Below are positions 51,928 to 62,462 of a stretch of 64,000 bases of DNA, one piece after another (positions within the stretch are counted from its first letter, which is position 1; each line of letters opens with the position of its first letter). The notes under the pieces are model-generated. The model ran no database searches and was not told the DNA's origin. It worked only from the letters and a program-made list of their open reading frames with translations. The position numbers and the translations under genes were made by a program. Source of the stretch: an uncultured bacterium (GTDB lineage: Bacteria > Bacteroidota > Bacteroidia > CAILMK01); contig CAIKRV010000001.1 of assembly GCA_903829945.1 (NCBI GenBank), positions 23,570 through 87,569 of the forward strand, given 5' to 3'.

Positions 51928-53223
51928 ATGTTAAATTTAACTATGAAAATGAAGTTTTTAGTCAGAAATGTGCTGGGGTTGTTATCTATTACTACCGTAA
52001 TGGCAAGTTGCGGACTTGGTAGTAGTAAAGGAGAACTTACCGGCGTACCGGGCCGTAAACCCTGGTACCACCCACAACCTTTTGGTACAATATATGTGCC
52101 AAGTGGTACTTTCCAGATGGGTCAGGCAGAACAAGATATCCTTGGTTCTATGACTGCTCGTCCTAAGCAAGTATCCATTCAAGCCTTTTATATGGATGAT
52201 ACTGAGATTACAAACAACGAATATCGTCAGTTTGTATTCTGGGTGAGAGATTCCATCGTTGCTAAAACTCTCGGTAATGATTATTTAATTACTGATGATA
52301 ATGGTAATGAGAGAATTGATTGGTCCAAGAAAATTGATTATTCAGATGCTGAAACTCAAACTTCTCTTCAACCACTATATTATAGTGAGCAAGATAAATT
52401 GGGTACCGGTAACTCTTGGGATACAAGAAAATTTATTTTCGATTATAAATGGATTGATTTACAAGAAGCTGCAAAATTAAAATACAAACTTAGTCCTGTT
52501 GCTCGTAAACAATTTATTCATTCTGAAAAAGCAGCTATCTATCCTGATACATTGGCATTTGTACGTGATTTTACGTATGCGAATAATGATCCGATGGCTC
52601 AAACTTATTTCTGGCACCCGGGATTTGATGATTATCCTGTAGTTGGAGTGAGTTGGAGACAAGCGCAAGCTTTCTGCTGGTGGAGAACTAATTTCTTGAA
52701 TTCATACTATATTGAACAAGGGGATCCTGAAGTAGCACCATTCTCTCTTCCTACTGAAGCTCAATGGGAATATGCTGCTCGCGGTGGAAGAAGATTCAGT
52801 CCATTCCCTTGGGGTGGCCCTTATACCCGTAATAGCCGCGGTTGTTTCTTATGTAATTTCAAACCACTTCGTGGTAACTATATTGAAGATGGTGGTTTAT
52901 ACCCTGTTAAGGCAACTTCCTACTTCCCTAATGATTATGGATTATATTGCATGGCCGGTAATGTGGCTGAGTGGACTAATTCTGCTTATGACGAAAGTAT
53001 CTATACAATGATACATGATGAACAACCGGACTATATTTATAATGCTAAAGATGACGATCCTGCTACTTTAAAAAGGAAAGTGGTTCGTGGCGGTTCTTGG
53101 AAAGATGTGGCTTATTTCTGCCAAACTTCCACCCGTACGTACGAATATCAGGATACCGCTAAAGCATATGTTGGATTCCGTTGCGTAATGCAATATATGG
53201 GTCGTTCATTAAAAGATAGATAA
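51928..53223 (+). CDS. gldK: Type IX secretion lipoprotein GldK
   Basis: Outer-membrane lipoprotein of the T9SS periplasmic ring. The N-terminal signal peptide ends in a lipobox (VMASC). The body has the formylglycine-generating-enzyme/sulfatase-modifying fold typical of GldK: PSGTFQMGQAEQDIL, ITNNEYRQFV, PVVGVSWRQAQAFCWWR, AGNVAEWTNSAYD and VVRGGSWKD. These proteins are structural rather than enzymatic. Methionines at 51943 and 51949 are alternative starts. It is the first gene of gldKLMN; 56 bases separate it from gldL. Confidence 0.95.
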   Translation: MLNLTMKMKFLVRNVLGLLSITTVMASCGLGSSKGELTGVPGRKPWYHPQPFGTIYVPSGTFQMGQAEQDILGSMTARPKQVSIQAFYMDDTEITNNEYRQFVFWVRDSIVAKTLGNDYLITDDNGNERIDWSKKIDYSDAETQTSLQPLYYSEQDKLGTGNSWDTRKFIFDYKWIDLQEAAKLKYKLSPVARKQFIHSEKAAIYPDTLAFVRDFTYANNDPMAQTYFWHPGFDDYPVVGVSWRQAQAFCWWRTNFLNSYYIEQGDPEVAPFSLPTEAQWEYAARGGRRFSPFPWGGPYTRNSRGCFLCNFKPLRGNYIEDGGLYPVKATSYFPNDYGLYCMAGNVAEWTNSAYDESIYTMIHDEQPDYIYNAKDDDPATLKRKVVRGGSWKDVAYFCQTSTRTYEYQDTAKAYVGFRCVMQYMGRSLKDR

Positions 53224-53279
53224 TACGTATCAAAACAATAACTTATAAATTTTTCAAACAACTAAACTAATTTAAGAAG

Positions 53280-53939
53280 ATGTCTACAGGAAACAGTTTT
53301 TTTCAGTCCAGGCTTTTCAAAGTCATAATGAATAAAGTCTATGGTATGGGTGCTGCAGTTGTAATTTTTGGTGCAATGGCAAAAATTCTTCACTGGGCAG
53401 GTGCTAACTATTGGATCGGTATTGGTCTCTCTACAGAGGCAATGATATTTTTCATTTCATCCTTCGAACCATTACATGAAGATCCGGATTGGACTTTAGT
53501 GTATCCGGAATTGGCTGGAATGGACCCAAAGAAAAAAGAAGAAAAAAAGAATTTTACCCAACAATTGGATAAAATGCTTGAAGAAGCTAAAATCGAACAA
53601 GCTACCATCAACCGTTTAGGTGATGCATTCCGTGGCTTAACAGATAATATTGGTAAAATGGCCGGTGTAGCTGATGCTGCTAACGCTACCAATGCTTATG
53701 CTGAACAAGTTAAAGTTGCTGCAGGTTCTGTAGGTAAATTGAATGCTTCTTATGCAAATGCAATTGATGCTATTGATCAACTTGGTAAATCAGGTGTGGT
53801 TTTAGCTGGTAATCTAACTGATACCGAAGGTGCTGCTGTTAAAATGAAAGAGGAATTCAGCAAACTAAGTAAAAATCTAACTTCTCTCAATAATATTTAC
53901 GGTAGTATGTTGACTGCAATGAGCGCTCCGCGTTCATAA
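53280..53939 (+). CDS. gldL: Gliding motility/T9SS motor protein GldL
   Basis: Inner-membrane motor subunit, 219 residues. Two membrane helices (about 22-40 and 47-62; KVYGMGAAVVIFGAMAKILH and IGIGLSTEAMIFFISS) are followed by a cytosolic coiled-coil-rich tail. The charged residue in the second helix (Glu in STEAM) is a candidate proton-channel residue, consistent with GldL driving T9SS by proton motive force. Immediately upstream of its partner gldM. Confidence 0.96.
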   Translation: MSTGNSFFQSRLFKVIMNKVYGMGAAVVIFGAMAKILHWAGANYWIGIGLSTEAMIFFISSFEPLHEDPDWTLVYPELAGMDPKKKEEKKNFTQQLDKMLEEAKIEQATINRLGDAFRGLTDNIGKMAGVADAANATNAYAEQVKVAAGSVGKLNASYANAIDAIDQLGKSGVVLAGNLTDTEGAAVKMKEEFSKLSKNLTSLNNIYGSMLTAMSAPRS

Positions 53940-54000
53940 TTGGCAATCAATTATTTCTATCAAACTACAAATTTGTTTAACCGTTAATTAAGAGAAAAAG

Positions 54001-55602
54001 ATGGCACTTGGAAAGACGAACCCCAAACGACAGATGATGATTAACATGATGTACCTGGTGCTTACCGCACTATTGGCACTGAATGTTTCTAAGCAAGTAT
54101 TGAAAGCGTTTGAGCTCGTGAATACGGGTCTTGAATCTACAAATACTGCTTTTACAAGCAAAAATGAAACAACTTATAATGCTTTCAAAAAGCAATTAGA
54201 TATTGCTAAAGCTAAAGTTCAACCTTTCTATGATAAGGCGATGATCGTGAAAAGCGAATCTCAAACTGCCATAGAAAAAGTTGAAGCAATGAAAAAAGCT
54301 TTGATTACTGAAAATGGTAAAATCAAAGAAAATGAAGCTTATGAAAAACCTGATACCAAAGAAGATTTGAAGTCTGCTTCAGATATCGAAATTGGTACTA
54401 ATTTCTTCACCGGCCCTAAAGAAAAAGGTGGCGGACATGGTGAAGAACTACAAACGATGCTTAAAGCTTACAGAGCAAAAATGGAAGCTTTAATCGATGC
54501 TAAGGATAAAGGTAATAACAAACTTATTAACATTAATGACGCTGATCCTAATGTAAAAGAAGAAGCTGATTTCCATGGTAATAAATGGGCACACTACTAC
54601 TTCGCTGAAGTACCTATGGTTGCTGATTTAACTGTACTTACCAAAATCCAAAATGACATTAAAAATACAGAGTCTAACATGAGTGCTTACTTATTAAGCA
54701 AAGTGGGTCAAGATGACTTCAAATTCGATAATCTTACAGCGATTATCAAATCTGATAAGCCTATTGTATTACAAGGTCAACAGTATGAAGCTGAAATTTT
54801 CTTAGGTGCATATGACTCTCACCAAAATCCTACTATTCAATTGAATGGTCAGAATCTTGAAGTGAAAGACGGAAAAGCAGTTTATAAAACGACTGCTTCC
54901 GGGGAAGGTGAAAGAAAATTGGATGGTAACATTATCGTTACTGCTCCTGATGGAACTAAAAAGCCTTATCCTTTCAAAACCGCTTACCAAGTATTCGTAG
55001 GTTCTGCAGTAATTTCTGCTACCAAGATGAACGTATTATATGTTGGTCTTGATAATCCTATCGAAATTTCTTGCCCTGGTTATCCGCCTGATAAAATTAT
55101 TGCAACTCAAACAGGTTTATCTACTTGGACTGGTTCTAATGGTAAATTCATTGCTCGTCCTGCAGATAATATCCAAGTTAAAGAAGCTGAAATTAAGGTT
55201 TCTGTAAAAACTGGTGATAACCAAGTTAAACCAATGGGTTCTAAAACATTCCGTATCAAACGTGTACCTAAACCAAAAGTTTTATTGGGAACACTTGATG
55301 GCGGTGCAATCTCCAAAGTACAATTAAGTGTACAAAAAGTAGTTCAAGCAAACCTTGAAAACTTCGTTTACGATGGTATTAGATATACTGTAACTAAGTT
55401 TAGCTGGACATATGCTCCTAAAGGTGCAGGTCGTCAAGTGCAAGGTCCTGAAATGGTGAATGGTCAGCTTATCCCTGGTTCTTTATCCAGCTTGATTTCC
55501 AGTGCACGTACCGGTGATATGGTGCTTATTTCTGATATCGTGGCTAATGGCCCTGTAGGTCAGGTTAAAATTAGTTCCGGCCCAACATTTATAATACAGT
55601 AA
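54001..55602 (+). CDS. gldM: Gliding motility/T9SS motor protein GldM
   Basis: Membrane-anchored stator-like subunit of 533 residues. One N-terminal helix (about 13-31; QMMINMMYLVLTALLALNVS) anchors it, and four periplasmic domains reach to the GldK/GldN ring. The C-terminal domains include LDGGAISKVQLSVQKVVQ and end TFIIQ. It pairs with GldL to transmit energy across the periplasm. It is in the expected order between gldL and gldN. Confidence 0.96.
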   Translation: MALGKTNPKRQMMINMMYLVLTALLALNVSKQVLKAFELVNTGLESTNTAFTSKNETTYNAFKKQLDIAKAKVQPFYDKAMIVKSESQTAIEKVEAMKKALITENGKIKENEAYEKPDTKEDLKSASDIEIGTNFFTGPKEKGGGHGEELQTMLKAYRAKMEALIDAKDKGNNKLININDADPNVKEEADFHGNKWAHYYFAEVPMVADLTVLTKIQNDIKNTESNMSAYLLSKVGQDDFKFDNLTAIIKSDKPIVLQGQQYEAEIFLGAYDSHQNPTIQLNGQNLEVKDGKAVYKTTASGEGERKLDGNIIVTAPDGTKKPYPFKTAYQVFVGSAVISATKMNVLYVGLDNPIEISCPGYPPDKIIATQTGLSTWTGSNGKFIARPADNIQVKEAEIKVSVKTGDNQVKPMGSKTFRIKRVPKPKVLLGTLDGGAISKVQLSVQKVVQANLENFVYDGIRYTVTKFSWTYAPKGAGRQVQGPEMVNGQLIPGSLSSLISSARTGDMVLISDIVANGPVGQVKISSGPTFIIQ

Positions 55603-55623
55603 AAACGTAAAATATAGCAAGTG

Positions 55624-56502
55624 ATGATTAGTAAATTCTTAATAGGTGGGGTGGTAGCAGGAGTGTTATTCTCTGGTTCTGTGAGTGCACAGAAAACAGA
55701 AGTAGCGCCGGCTGAGCAGGGCAATAAATACCTTCAATTCAATTATGAAAAATTAGGCGTTAAGGAAAGGAAAGCAATTCCATTCCCTTCATTACGTGAA
55801 GCTGATGCCGTTTATGCAAAAAGAATTCAACGTGTTATTGATGTGCGCGAAAAAAAGAATCTTCCTTTGAAATGGCCTAAAAATCCTCTTTGGAAAGTTT
55901 TAAGAGATAATATCATGGCCGGTGAAGGTAAAGGTTATGGTAAATTAAAATCTTATACCTACGATTCTATCGCTACTCCTTATACTATCGATGAGATCAA
56001 AGCTCGTGGCGGTCACTCCATGACTGTTACTATTCAGCCTGATCCAATCAATAATCCTGATTATACTATCGATAGAGATACTGTTGAAGCATTCGACTGG
56101 TCAAAAATCACTCGTTATATTATTTCTGAAGAATGGATCTTTGATAAACAACGCAGCCAATTCTTCCCTCGTATTATTGCATTTGCTCCTTTATTTAAGC
56201 AAACAGTAAACGGTGTGGAACTTGCTGAGCAAACGCTTTGCTGGATTAATTATGCAGAATTCCGCAAAGTGGCTATCAATGAGGAAATCTTCAATAGAAC
56301 TAATGATGCCATGCGTTTAACTTATAATGACTTCTTTGAAGATAGGTTGTTTAGCTCTTATATTACTAAAGAATCTAATGAGTTTGATGCTGCTATCCGC
56401 GAACTTCCTGAATTTAAAGATGACCCTATGGGTGCTTTATATGAATCAGAACGTATTAAGGATAATTTGTTCAATTGGGAACATGACCTTTGGGAATACT
56501 AG
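55624..56502 (+). CDS. gldN: Gliding motility/T9SS ring protein GldN
   Basis: Periplasmic protein, 292 residues from ATG 55624, that forms a ring with GldK. The signal peptide ends GSVSAQ. The family body includes LRDNIMAGEGKGYGKLKS, SKITRYIISEEWIFDKQRSQ and a C-terminal RELPEFKDDPMGALYESERI segment. A GTG at 55621 is a weaker alternative start. A terminator follows, ending the operon. Confidence 0.95.
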   Translation: MISKFLIGGVVAGVLFSGSVSAQKTEVAPAEQGNKYLQFNYEKLGVKERKAIPFPSLREADAVYAKRIQRVIDVREKKNLPLKWPKNPLWKVLRDNIMAGEGKGYGKLKSYTYDSIATPYTIDEIKARGGHSMTVTIQPDPINNPDYTIDRDTVEAFDWSKITRYIISEEWIFDKQRSQFFPRIIAFAPLFKQTVNGVELAEQTLCWINYAEFRKVAINEEIFNRTNDAMRLTYNDFFEDRLFSSYITKESNEFDAAIRELPEFKDDPMGALYESERIKDNLFNWEHDLWEY

Positions 56503-56516
56503 TATATAACTAACAA

Positions 56517-56557
56517 TAAAAGCAAAGCCCTTGAGTTTTCAAGGGCTTTGCTTTTTT
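56517..56557 (+). terminator. Strong terminator at the end of gldKLMN
   Basis: AGCAAAGCCCTTGA and TCAAGGGCTTTGCT form a 14-pair stem with a short loop and a T run. Confidence 0.92.
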
Positions 56558-56607
56558 ATATCCGTCCTTATTCGTGTAGATGATAAACTTTCTCGTTTAG
56601 TTTTAAC

Positions 56608-56633
56608 ATAAAAAAAGCCGCACGATGGCGGCT
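56608..56633 (-). terminator. Terminator of purA
   Basis: AGCCGC (56616-56621) pairs with GCGGCT (56628-56633). On the minus strand it is followed by a T run, so it terminates transcripts of purA. Confidence 0.7.
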
Positions 56634-56653
56634 CAATAAATCATTTAATATAT

Positions 56654-57952
<1,299 letters not shown>

Positions 57953-57957
57953 TCAAT

Positions 57958-57981
57958 TGTTTCGATTTGTAAATCAAAACA
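57958..57981. promoter_or_regulatory. Dyad-symmetric sequence upstream of purA, possible operator
   Basis: Left half TGTTTCGATTT and right half AAATCAAAACA match in 10 of 11 pairs around a two-base centre. It lies 45 bases before the purA start, in the short region between fur and purA. The size suits a dimeric regulator, but which one is unknown. Confidence 0.5.
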
Positions 57982-58003
57982 TTAAGGTTCGGTTTATATT
58001 ATA

Positions 58004-58465
58004 TTAAACATTTTTACCGCAGCTTTCACATCGTCCGTCAGGACCGGATTGCGGGTCGCCATGCAAAGTTAAAGCATGTTTTTTGATGTCAAAATGCAAA
58101 ATTTCGCCCATCATCGTTTGGATTTGTTGGATGCGCGGATCGCAAAATTCAAATACTTTTTGACAGCGATTACAAATTAAATGGTCATGCTGCTTGTAGC
58201 CATAGGCTTTTTCATACATGGCCACATTATTTCCAAATTGATGTTTTACCACCAAACCGGCTTCCAATAATAAATCCAAGGTATTATAAACGGTGGCCCT
58301 GCTTACATGATAATTTTTGTTTTTCATCTGTAAGTAAAGCATTTCCACATCGAAATGATTGGTAATATTATAGATTTCTTCCAGGATGGCAAAACGCTCC
58401 GGCGTTTTCCTTTGCTTTTTTTCCTCTAAATATTCTCTAAATGTTTCTTTAACCTGTGTGTACAC
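58004..58465 (-). CDS. Fur/PerR-family metal-dependent repressor
   Basis: Cytosolic regulator of 153 residues. The N-terminal winged helix contains [23 protein letters not shown] and [18 protein letters not shown]. The dimerisation domain has HDHLICNRC (Cys98, Cys101) and CESC (Cys146, Cys149), the structural zinc site of Fur/PerR proteins. Whether it senses iron, peroxide or zinc is not decidable by eye. The start is GTG at 58465, 19 bases after a -7 box. It is 90 bases from purA, probably in the same transcript. Confidence 0.92.
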   Translation of the reverse strand: MYTQVKETFREYLEEKKQRKTPERFAILEEIYNITNHFDVEMLYLQMKNKNYHVSRATVYNTLDLLLEAGLVVKHQFGNNVAMYEKAYGYKQHDHLICNRCQKVFEFCDPRIQQIQTMMGEILHFDIKKHALTLHGDPQSGPDGRCESCGKNV

Positions 58466-58484
58466 TTCAAGTGCTATTAGAAAG

Positions 58485-58492
58485 CAAAGTTA
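58485..58492 (-). promoter_or_regulatory. -7 box (TAACTTTG) for the Fur-family gene
   Basis: Exact TAnnTTTG match on the minus strand. The palindrome CACTTCAAGTG (58463-58473) covers the start codon and could be an autoregulatory site. Confidence 0.5.
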
Positions 58493-58763
58493 GTTATTTA
58501 ATAGGAATAGGACAAGGACTAAGATATAAGGTTATTTTTCTTAAAATTAGTATTTTAGTTTCTGTTTTTCCATGATTTATAAGTCTTTAATTATCTATAT
58601 ATTAGACATCTAAGATATCCCAACAAAGTAATCCGCCATACATTTTATACCGAAAATACTCAACTTCAATTGTTGAAATGTTCTTGAAGGTTCTTTTTAT
58701 AAAAAATAAAATCGCAAATTGCAATAGATAATCTCAAAAATCATCATTAGTGAAGATACTTTT

Positions 58764-60002
58764 ATGAAAATAGCACTTGTAATCTTATTAACAATATTTT
58801 CATTTTTTGATGGATTTTCACAATGGAAAAAAGTTTATGATAGTAATAGTACCTATACAACATTATTTACTGATGGTAATAATGTAATTGCGAGAAATAA
58901 TAATGGTGTTATGTTTACTCGAGATAGTGGTAAATCTTGGATTCAAGTTGATACATCTATAGCTATGAAAATGGCAATAGATTTTGTACGTAAGGATTCT
59001 GCAATTTTTGCTACTAGTCTCTCTCTAGGCAATCACGTAGGGGGAGTTTATTTTTCAATTGATAGTGGCTTAACATGGAAAAGAAGTTCTAGTTGGCCAT
59101 TTACTAGTAATCCGTCTAAAATTGCTATTAGTGGAAATAATATTTTGGTAATTACTGACTTGGATAGAATTGTAATATCAAAGGATAATGGTATATCATG
59201 GGACACTTCAAATACAGGTTTGCCTTCATATAAATATGGTACCCCTCCTTATTATCAAACTAGAATATTAAGAGGATTCATTTTTAATAAAGGAAATGTG
59301 TATGTTTTTTCAAATAACGATGAATATGTTTCATTTAACAATGGTGTAAGTTGGCATTTAAAAAAGGATTCATGTCCTTTTGGCTCAGGTAATGGCATTT
59401 CTATTGGTGATTCCATATTTGCAGGAGGATATAATCAAGGTGCACACATTTATATTTCCCCTGATAGTGGCTTAACATGGAATATAAATTTTAGTCCTAA
59501 TGTTTTAGCAGATGGGATAGGAACTATTGGTAGACTCGGGGAGTTCTTATTTGCTGCAATTAACAATGAAGGAGTAGTATTTTCAAAAGACCAGGGTCAA
59601 AATTGGATATTTATTAATGCTGGACTTTCACAAGAAGGTGCTGCAAACTTGACATTTGTACACAATGATATATATTGTTCAAATAATATAGGACAAATAT
59701 TTAAACGTTCTTTGACTGATGCAACCGGAATAAATTATGTTTACAATAATTCATTTGAACTTATACATTTGAAAGTATATCCTAACCCCATGAAGTTCTC
59801 ATCTACATTTGAATTTGGTAGGGTGTTAAACAATGGAATACTTAGAATTTATGATCTAAATGGTAAACAAATAGAGACCATTTCTAATATAAATTCTCAG
59901 TCCTTGTTGTTAAAAAGAAATAATTTAGTGAATGGCCAATATTTTTATGAATTGGAAGAAAAGCAGAAAAAATTAGCTTGCGGAAAATTAATTGTAAACT
60001 AA
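58764..60002 (+). CDS. T9SS-exported Asp-box (BNR) repeat protein with type-A sorting domain
   Basis: Exported 412-residue protein with a signal peptide (ending FDGFSQ). It contains about five Asp-box repeats of a sialidase/photosystem-stability-type beta propeller: FTRDSGKSWIQ, FSIDSGLTWKR, ISKDNGISWDT, ISPDSGLTWNI and FSKDQGQNWIF. The C terminus is a type-A sorting domain (KVYPNPMKFSSTFEF and NGQYFYELEEKQKK). No catalytic residues of sialidases are evident, so it may bind ligands or adhere. It looks more AT-rich than its neighbours (judged by eye) and lies alone between two housekeeping units. Confidence 0.85.
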   Translation: MKIALVILLTIFSFFDGFSQWKKVYDSNSTYTTLFTDGNNVIARNNNGVMFTRDSGKSWIQVDTSIAMKMAIDFVRKDSAIFATSLSLGNHVGGVYFSIDSGLTWKRSSSWPFTSNPSKIAISGNNILVITDLDRIVISKDNGISWDTSNTGLPSYKYGTPPYYQTRILRGFIFNKGNVYVFSNNDEYVSFNNGVSWHLKKDSCPFGSGNGISIGDSIFAGGYNQGAHIYISPDSGLTWNINFSPNVLADGIGTIGRLGEFLFAAINNEGVVFSKDQGQNWIFINAGLSQEGAANLTFVHNDIYCSNNIGQIFKRSLTDATGINYVYNNSFELIHLKVYPNPMKFSSTFEFGRVLNNGILRIYDLNGKQIETISNINSQSLLLKRNNLVNGQYFYELEEKQKKLACGKLIVN

Positions 60003-60095
60003 AATTTTAATCCAGCGTCTGCACGTTATTTACATCAATGAAATCAACGGTATAAAAAAACTTTTACTACCAAATTTTCACCGTTTTTATTGAAA

Positions 60096-62339
60096 TCAAT
60101 TCGTAATTAATGGCAACTTTTCTTCCACCTGAAAGCGATTGACGGAATCCATTCCCGGAAGTTTCTTTATTTTCTTGATCAGTTCATCCAAGTGCAAAGT
60201 ATCATAAATAAACAAAATAATTGAACCTTCAAATGCTCCTGCATTGGAATAAATGGTTAATGATTGCATGTTTACTTGTAGTTCCTTGGAAATAATATCT
60301 GTAATTTTACTAACGATCCCCATGCTATCTATTCCGGTCATTTTAATGCCTACCGGGAACGTTTTAAATTCAGAAATTTGATTACTGGCCCATTTGGCAC
60401 GAATAATTCTATATCCGTAGTTGGACATCAGGCGCATGCCATTCGGACAATTGGTGCGATGTATTTTAATGCCATCCCCAATGGTAATAAATCCAAAAAT
60501 ATCGTCCCCCGGAATGGCATTGCAGCAACGCGCAAATGAATAATCTAAATCTAGGTTTTCCCCAACTATTACCAAGTCAGGTTTATTCTGAATTATATTA
60601 CCGCTGGGTACCTTTCCATTATTGGATTTGGTATTTGTTTTAGCGTGAAGTTTTTCGGCCGTTTCAAAGAAATTAAGTGCATTGTTCAAGGCAGATTTAT
60701 CTAATTTCCCAACGCCGATATTATAATATAAATCCGAGGAACCGGGAAGCTTAAAATAATTTACTACCCTGTTTACATTCTCATTATTCCATGGCAAACT
60801 CGCTGCGCGAAATTTGCGAATTAATATTTCCTTACCATCTAAGGAAATTTTTCTTCTTTCTTCTTTTAAAGTCGTTTTAATTTTGCTTTTTGCCTTCGCC
60901 GTTACTACATAATTCAACCAGTCTTCGGTTGGATTTTGTTTCTTGGAGGTAATAATTTCTATTTGGTCTCCATTCTTCAGTTTATAGCTGAGTGGAACTA
61001 ATTTATGGTTTACTTTAGCACCTAAGCATTGCACCCCAACCTGGGTATGAATCTCAAAAGCAAAATCTAAAGCAGTTGCATTGGCCGGCAAAGTATATAA
61101 GTCGCCTTTTGGAGTAAAAACATATACTTCATCCGAAAAGAAATTAAGTTTAAAATCATCTAAGAAATCAATGGCATTGCTTTCAGGATTTTCTAAACTC
61201 TCTCTAATTTTCACAATCCAATCTTCCGTGTTTTTATCAGATACGGAAGCCGCTCCATCCTTGTATTTCCAATGAGCGGCGTAGCCGCGTTCGGCAATTT
61301 CATCCATGCGCAAACTTCGTATTTGCACCTCCACCCAGCGACCAAGGGGGCCCATTACGGTAGTATGTAAGGATTCATATCCATTGGATTTAGGTACGGA
61401 AATCCAATCGCGCAAGCGCTCCGGATTGGGGGTATAATGATCCGTAACGATGGAATAAACTTTCCAACAATCTGATTTTTCCACCTCTATACCCGTATCA
61501 ATTATAATTCTGATGGCAAACAAATCATACACCTCCTCAAAAGGGATGTTTTGTTTTTTCATTTTATTATAAATAGAATAAATTGATTTAGGCCTGCCTT
61601 TAATATCGTAAATCACGCCTTGTCCATCCAATGTTTCCTCTATTGGAAACATAAAACGGCGTATGTATTTATTTCTTTGTTGTTTTGTTTCTTGAAGTTT
61701 GGTGGCTATTTCCTTATAGATGGCAGGCTCGGTAAATTTTAAACTTAAATCTTCTAATTCACTCTTTATGCTATAAAGCCCTAGTCGATGGGCCAATGGT
61801 GCAAAAAGAACCATTGTTTCAGAAGCAATTTTAAGTTGGGCAGTACGGGTCATACTATCCAAAGTACGCATATTATGGAGCCGATCTGCCAGCTTTATCA
61901 GGATTACCCGTACATCCTCGGCCAGGGTCAGCAGAATTTTACGAAAATTTTCGGCCTGCATGCTTTTCGTTTTGCCTTCTACCCCTGAAATTTTGGTAAG
62001 GCCATCAATGATGTTTGCAACTTTAGGCCCGAAATGACCTTCAATATCTTCTAATGATACATCTGTATCTTCTACAATATCATGTAAAAGTGCACAAATG
62101 ATGGAAGTGGTGTCCAAACCAATGTCCCTTGCGCATATAGTGGCCACCGATAAGGGATGAAAAATATAGAGCTCCCCGGATTTACGGCGCATATTACTAT
62201 GGGCCTCCAAAGCCATATTAAATGCTTGCCTTATAAGGCTTTTGTCTCCCTTTTCCATGTTAGGACGACAAGCCTTTAATAAATTACGATATTCTTTTAT
62301 TAATAATTTTTTTTCGCTTTCCGCATCCATGCTTTGCAT
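60096..62339 (-). CDS. RelA/SpoT-family bifunctional (p)ppGpp synthetase/hydrolase
   Basis: Stringent-response enzyme of 747 residues that makes and degrades (p)ppGpp. The HD hydrolase domain (about 45-200) has IFHPLSVATICARDIGLD, LLHDIVEDTDVS and LADRLHNMRTLDSM. The synthetase domain (about 240-355) has YDLFAIRIIIDT and SNGYESLHTTVMGP. The TGS domain (about 405-465) starts VYVFTPKGDLYTLP, and an ACT domain ends the protein (about 670-745). The intact HD motif supports hydrolase activity, as in Rel/SpoT-type enzymes. The promoter box is 14 bases upstream of the ATG. Confidence 0.96.
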   Translation of the reverse strand: MQSMDAESEKKLLIKEYRNLLKACRPNMEKGDKSLIRQAFNMALEAHSNMRRKSGELYIFHPLSVATICARDIGLDTTSIICALLHDIVEDTDVSLEDIEGHFGPKVANIIDGLTKISGVEGKTKSMQAENFRKILLTLAEDVRVILIKLADRLHNMRTLDSMTRTAQLKIASETMVLFAPLAHRLGLYSIKSELEDLSLKFTEPAIYKEIATKLQETKQQRNKYIRRFMFPIEETLDGQGVIYDIKGRPKSIYSIYNKMKKQNIPFEEVYDLFAIRIIIDTGIEVEKSDCWKVYSIVTDHYTPNPERLRDWISVPKSNGYESLHTTVMGPLGRWVEVQIRSLRMDEIAERGYAAHWKYKDGAASVSDKNTEDWIVKIRESLENPESNAIDFLDDFKLNFFSDEVYVFTPKGDLYTLPANATALDFAFEIHTQVGVQCLGAKVNHKLVPLSYKLKNGDQIEIITSKKQNPTEDWLNYVVTAKAKSKIKTTLKEERRKISLDGKEILIRKFRAASLPWNNENVNRVVNYFKLPGSSDLYYNIGVGKLDKSALNNALNFFETAEKLHAKTNTKSNNGKVPSGNIIQNKPDLVIVGENLDLDYSFARCCNAIPGDDIFGFITIGDGIKIHRTNCPNGMRLMSNYGYRIIRAKWASNQISEFKTFPVGIKMTGIDSMGIVSKITDIISKELQVNMQSLTIYSNAGAFEGSIILFIYDTLHLDELIKKIKKLPGMDSVNRFQVEEKLPLITN

Positions 62340-62353
62340 ATGGCTAATATACG

Positions 62354-62361
62354 CAAAAATA
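62354..62361 (-). promoter_or_regulatory. -7 box (TATTTTTG) for the RelA/SpoT gene
   Basis: TAnnTTTG match on the minus strand, 14 bases before the ATG at 62339. Confidence 0.45.
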
Positions 62362-62462
62362 ATGTAATTTGAATATTTTTACGATTTTAATAAATTCAAT
62401 CCAATGAAATTTTGAACAGACTTATGCACATTTTTCTAGTCTTATATAGGGGTTTGGTGGTT

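Noticed and set aside
62422..62430. Perfect DnaA box TTATGCACA upstream of the RelA/SpoT gene
   Set aside because: A single box without neighbours is expected by chance in a genome of this composition, so I did not call it an origin; it is only mentioned for comparison.
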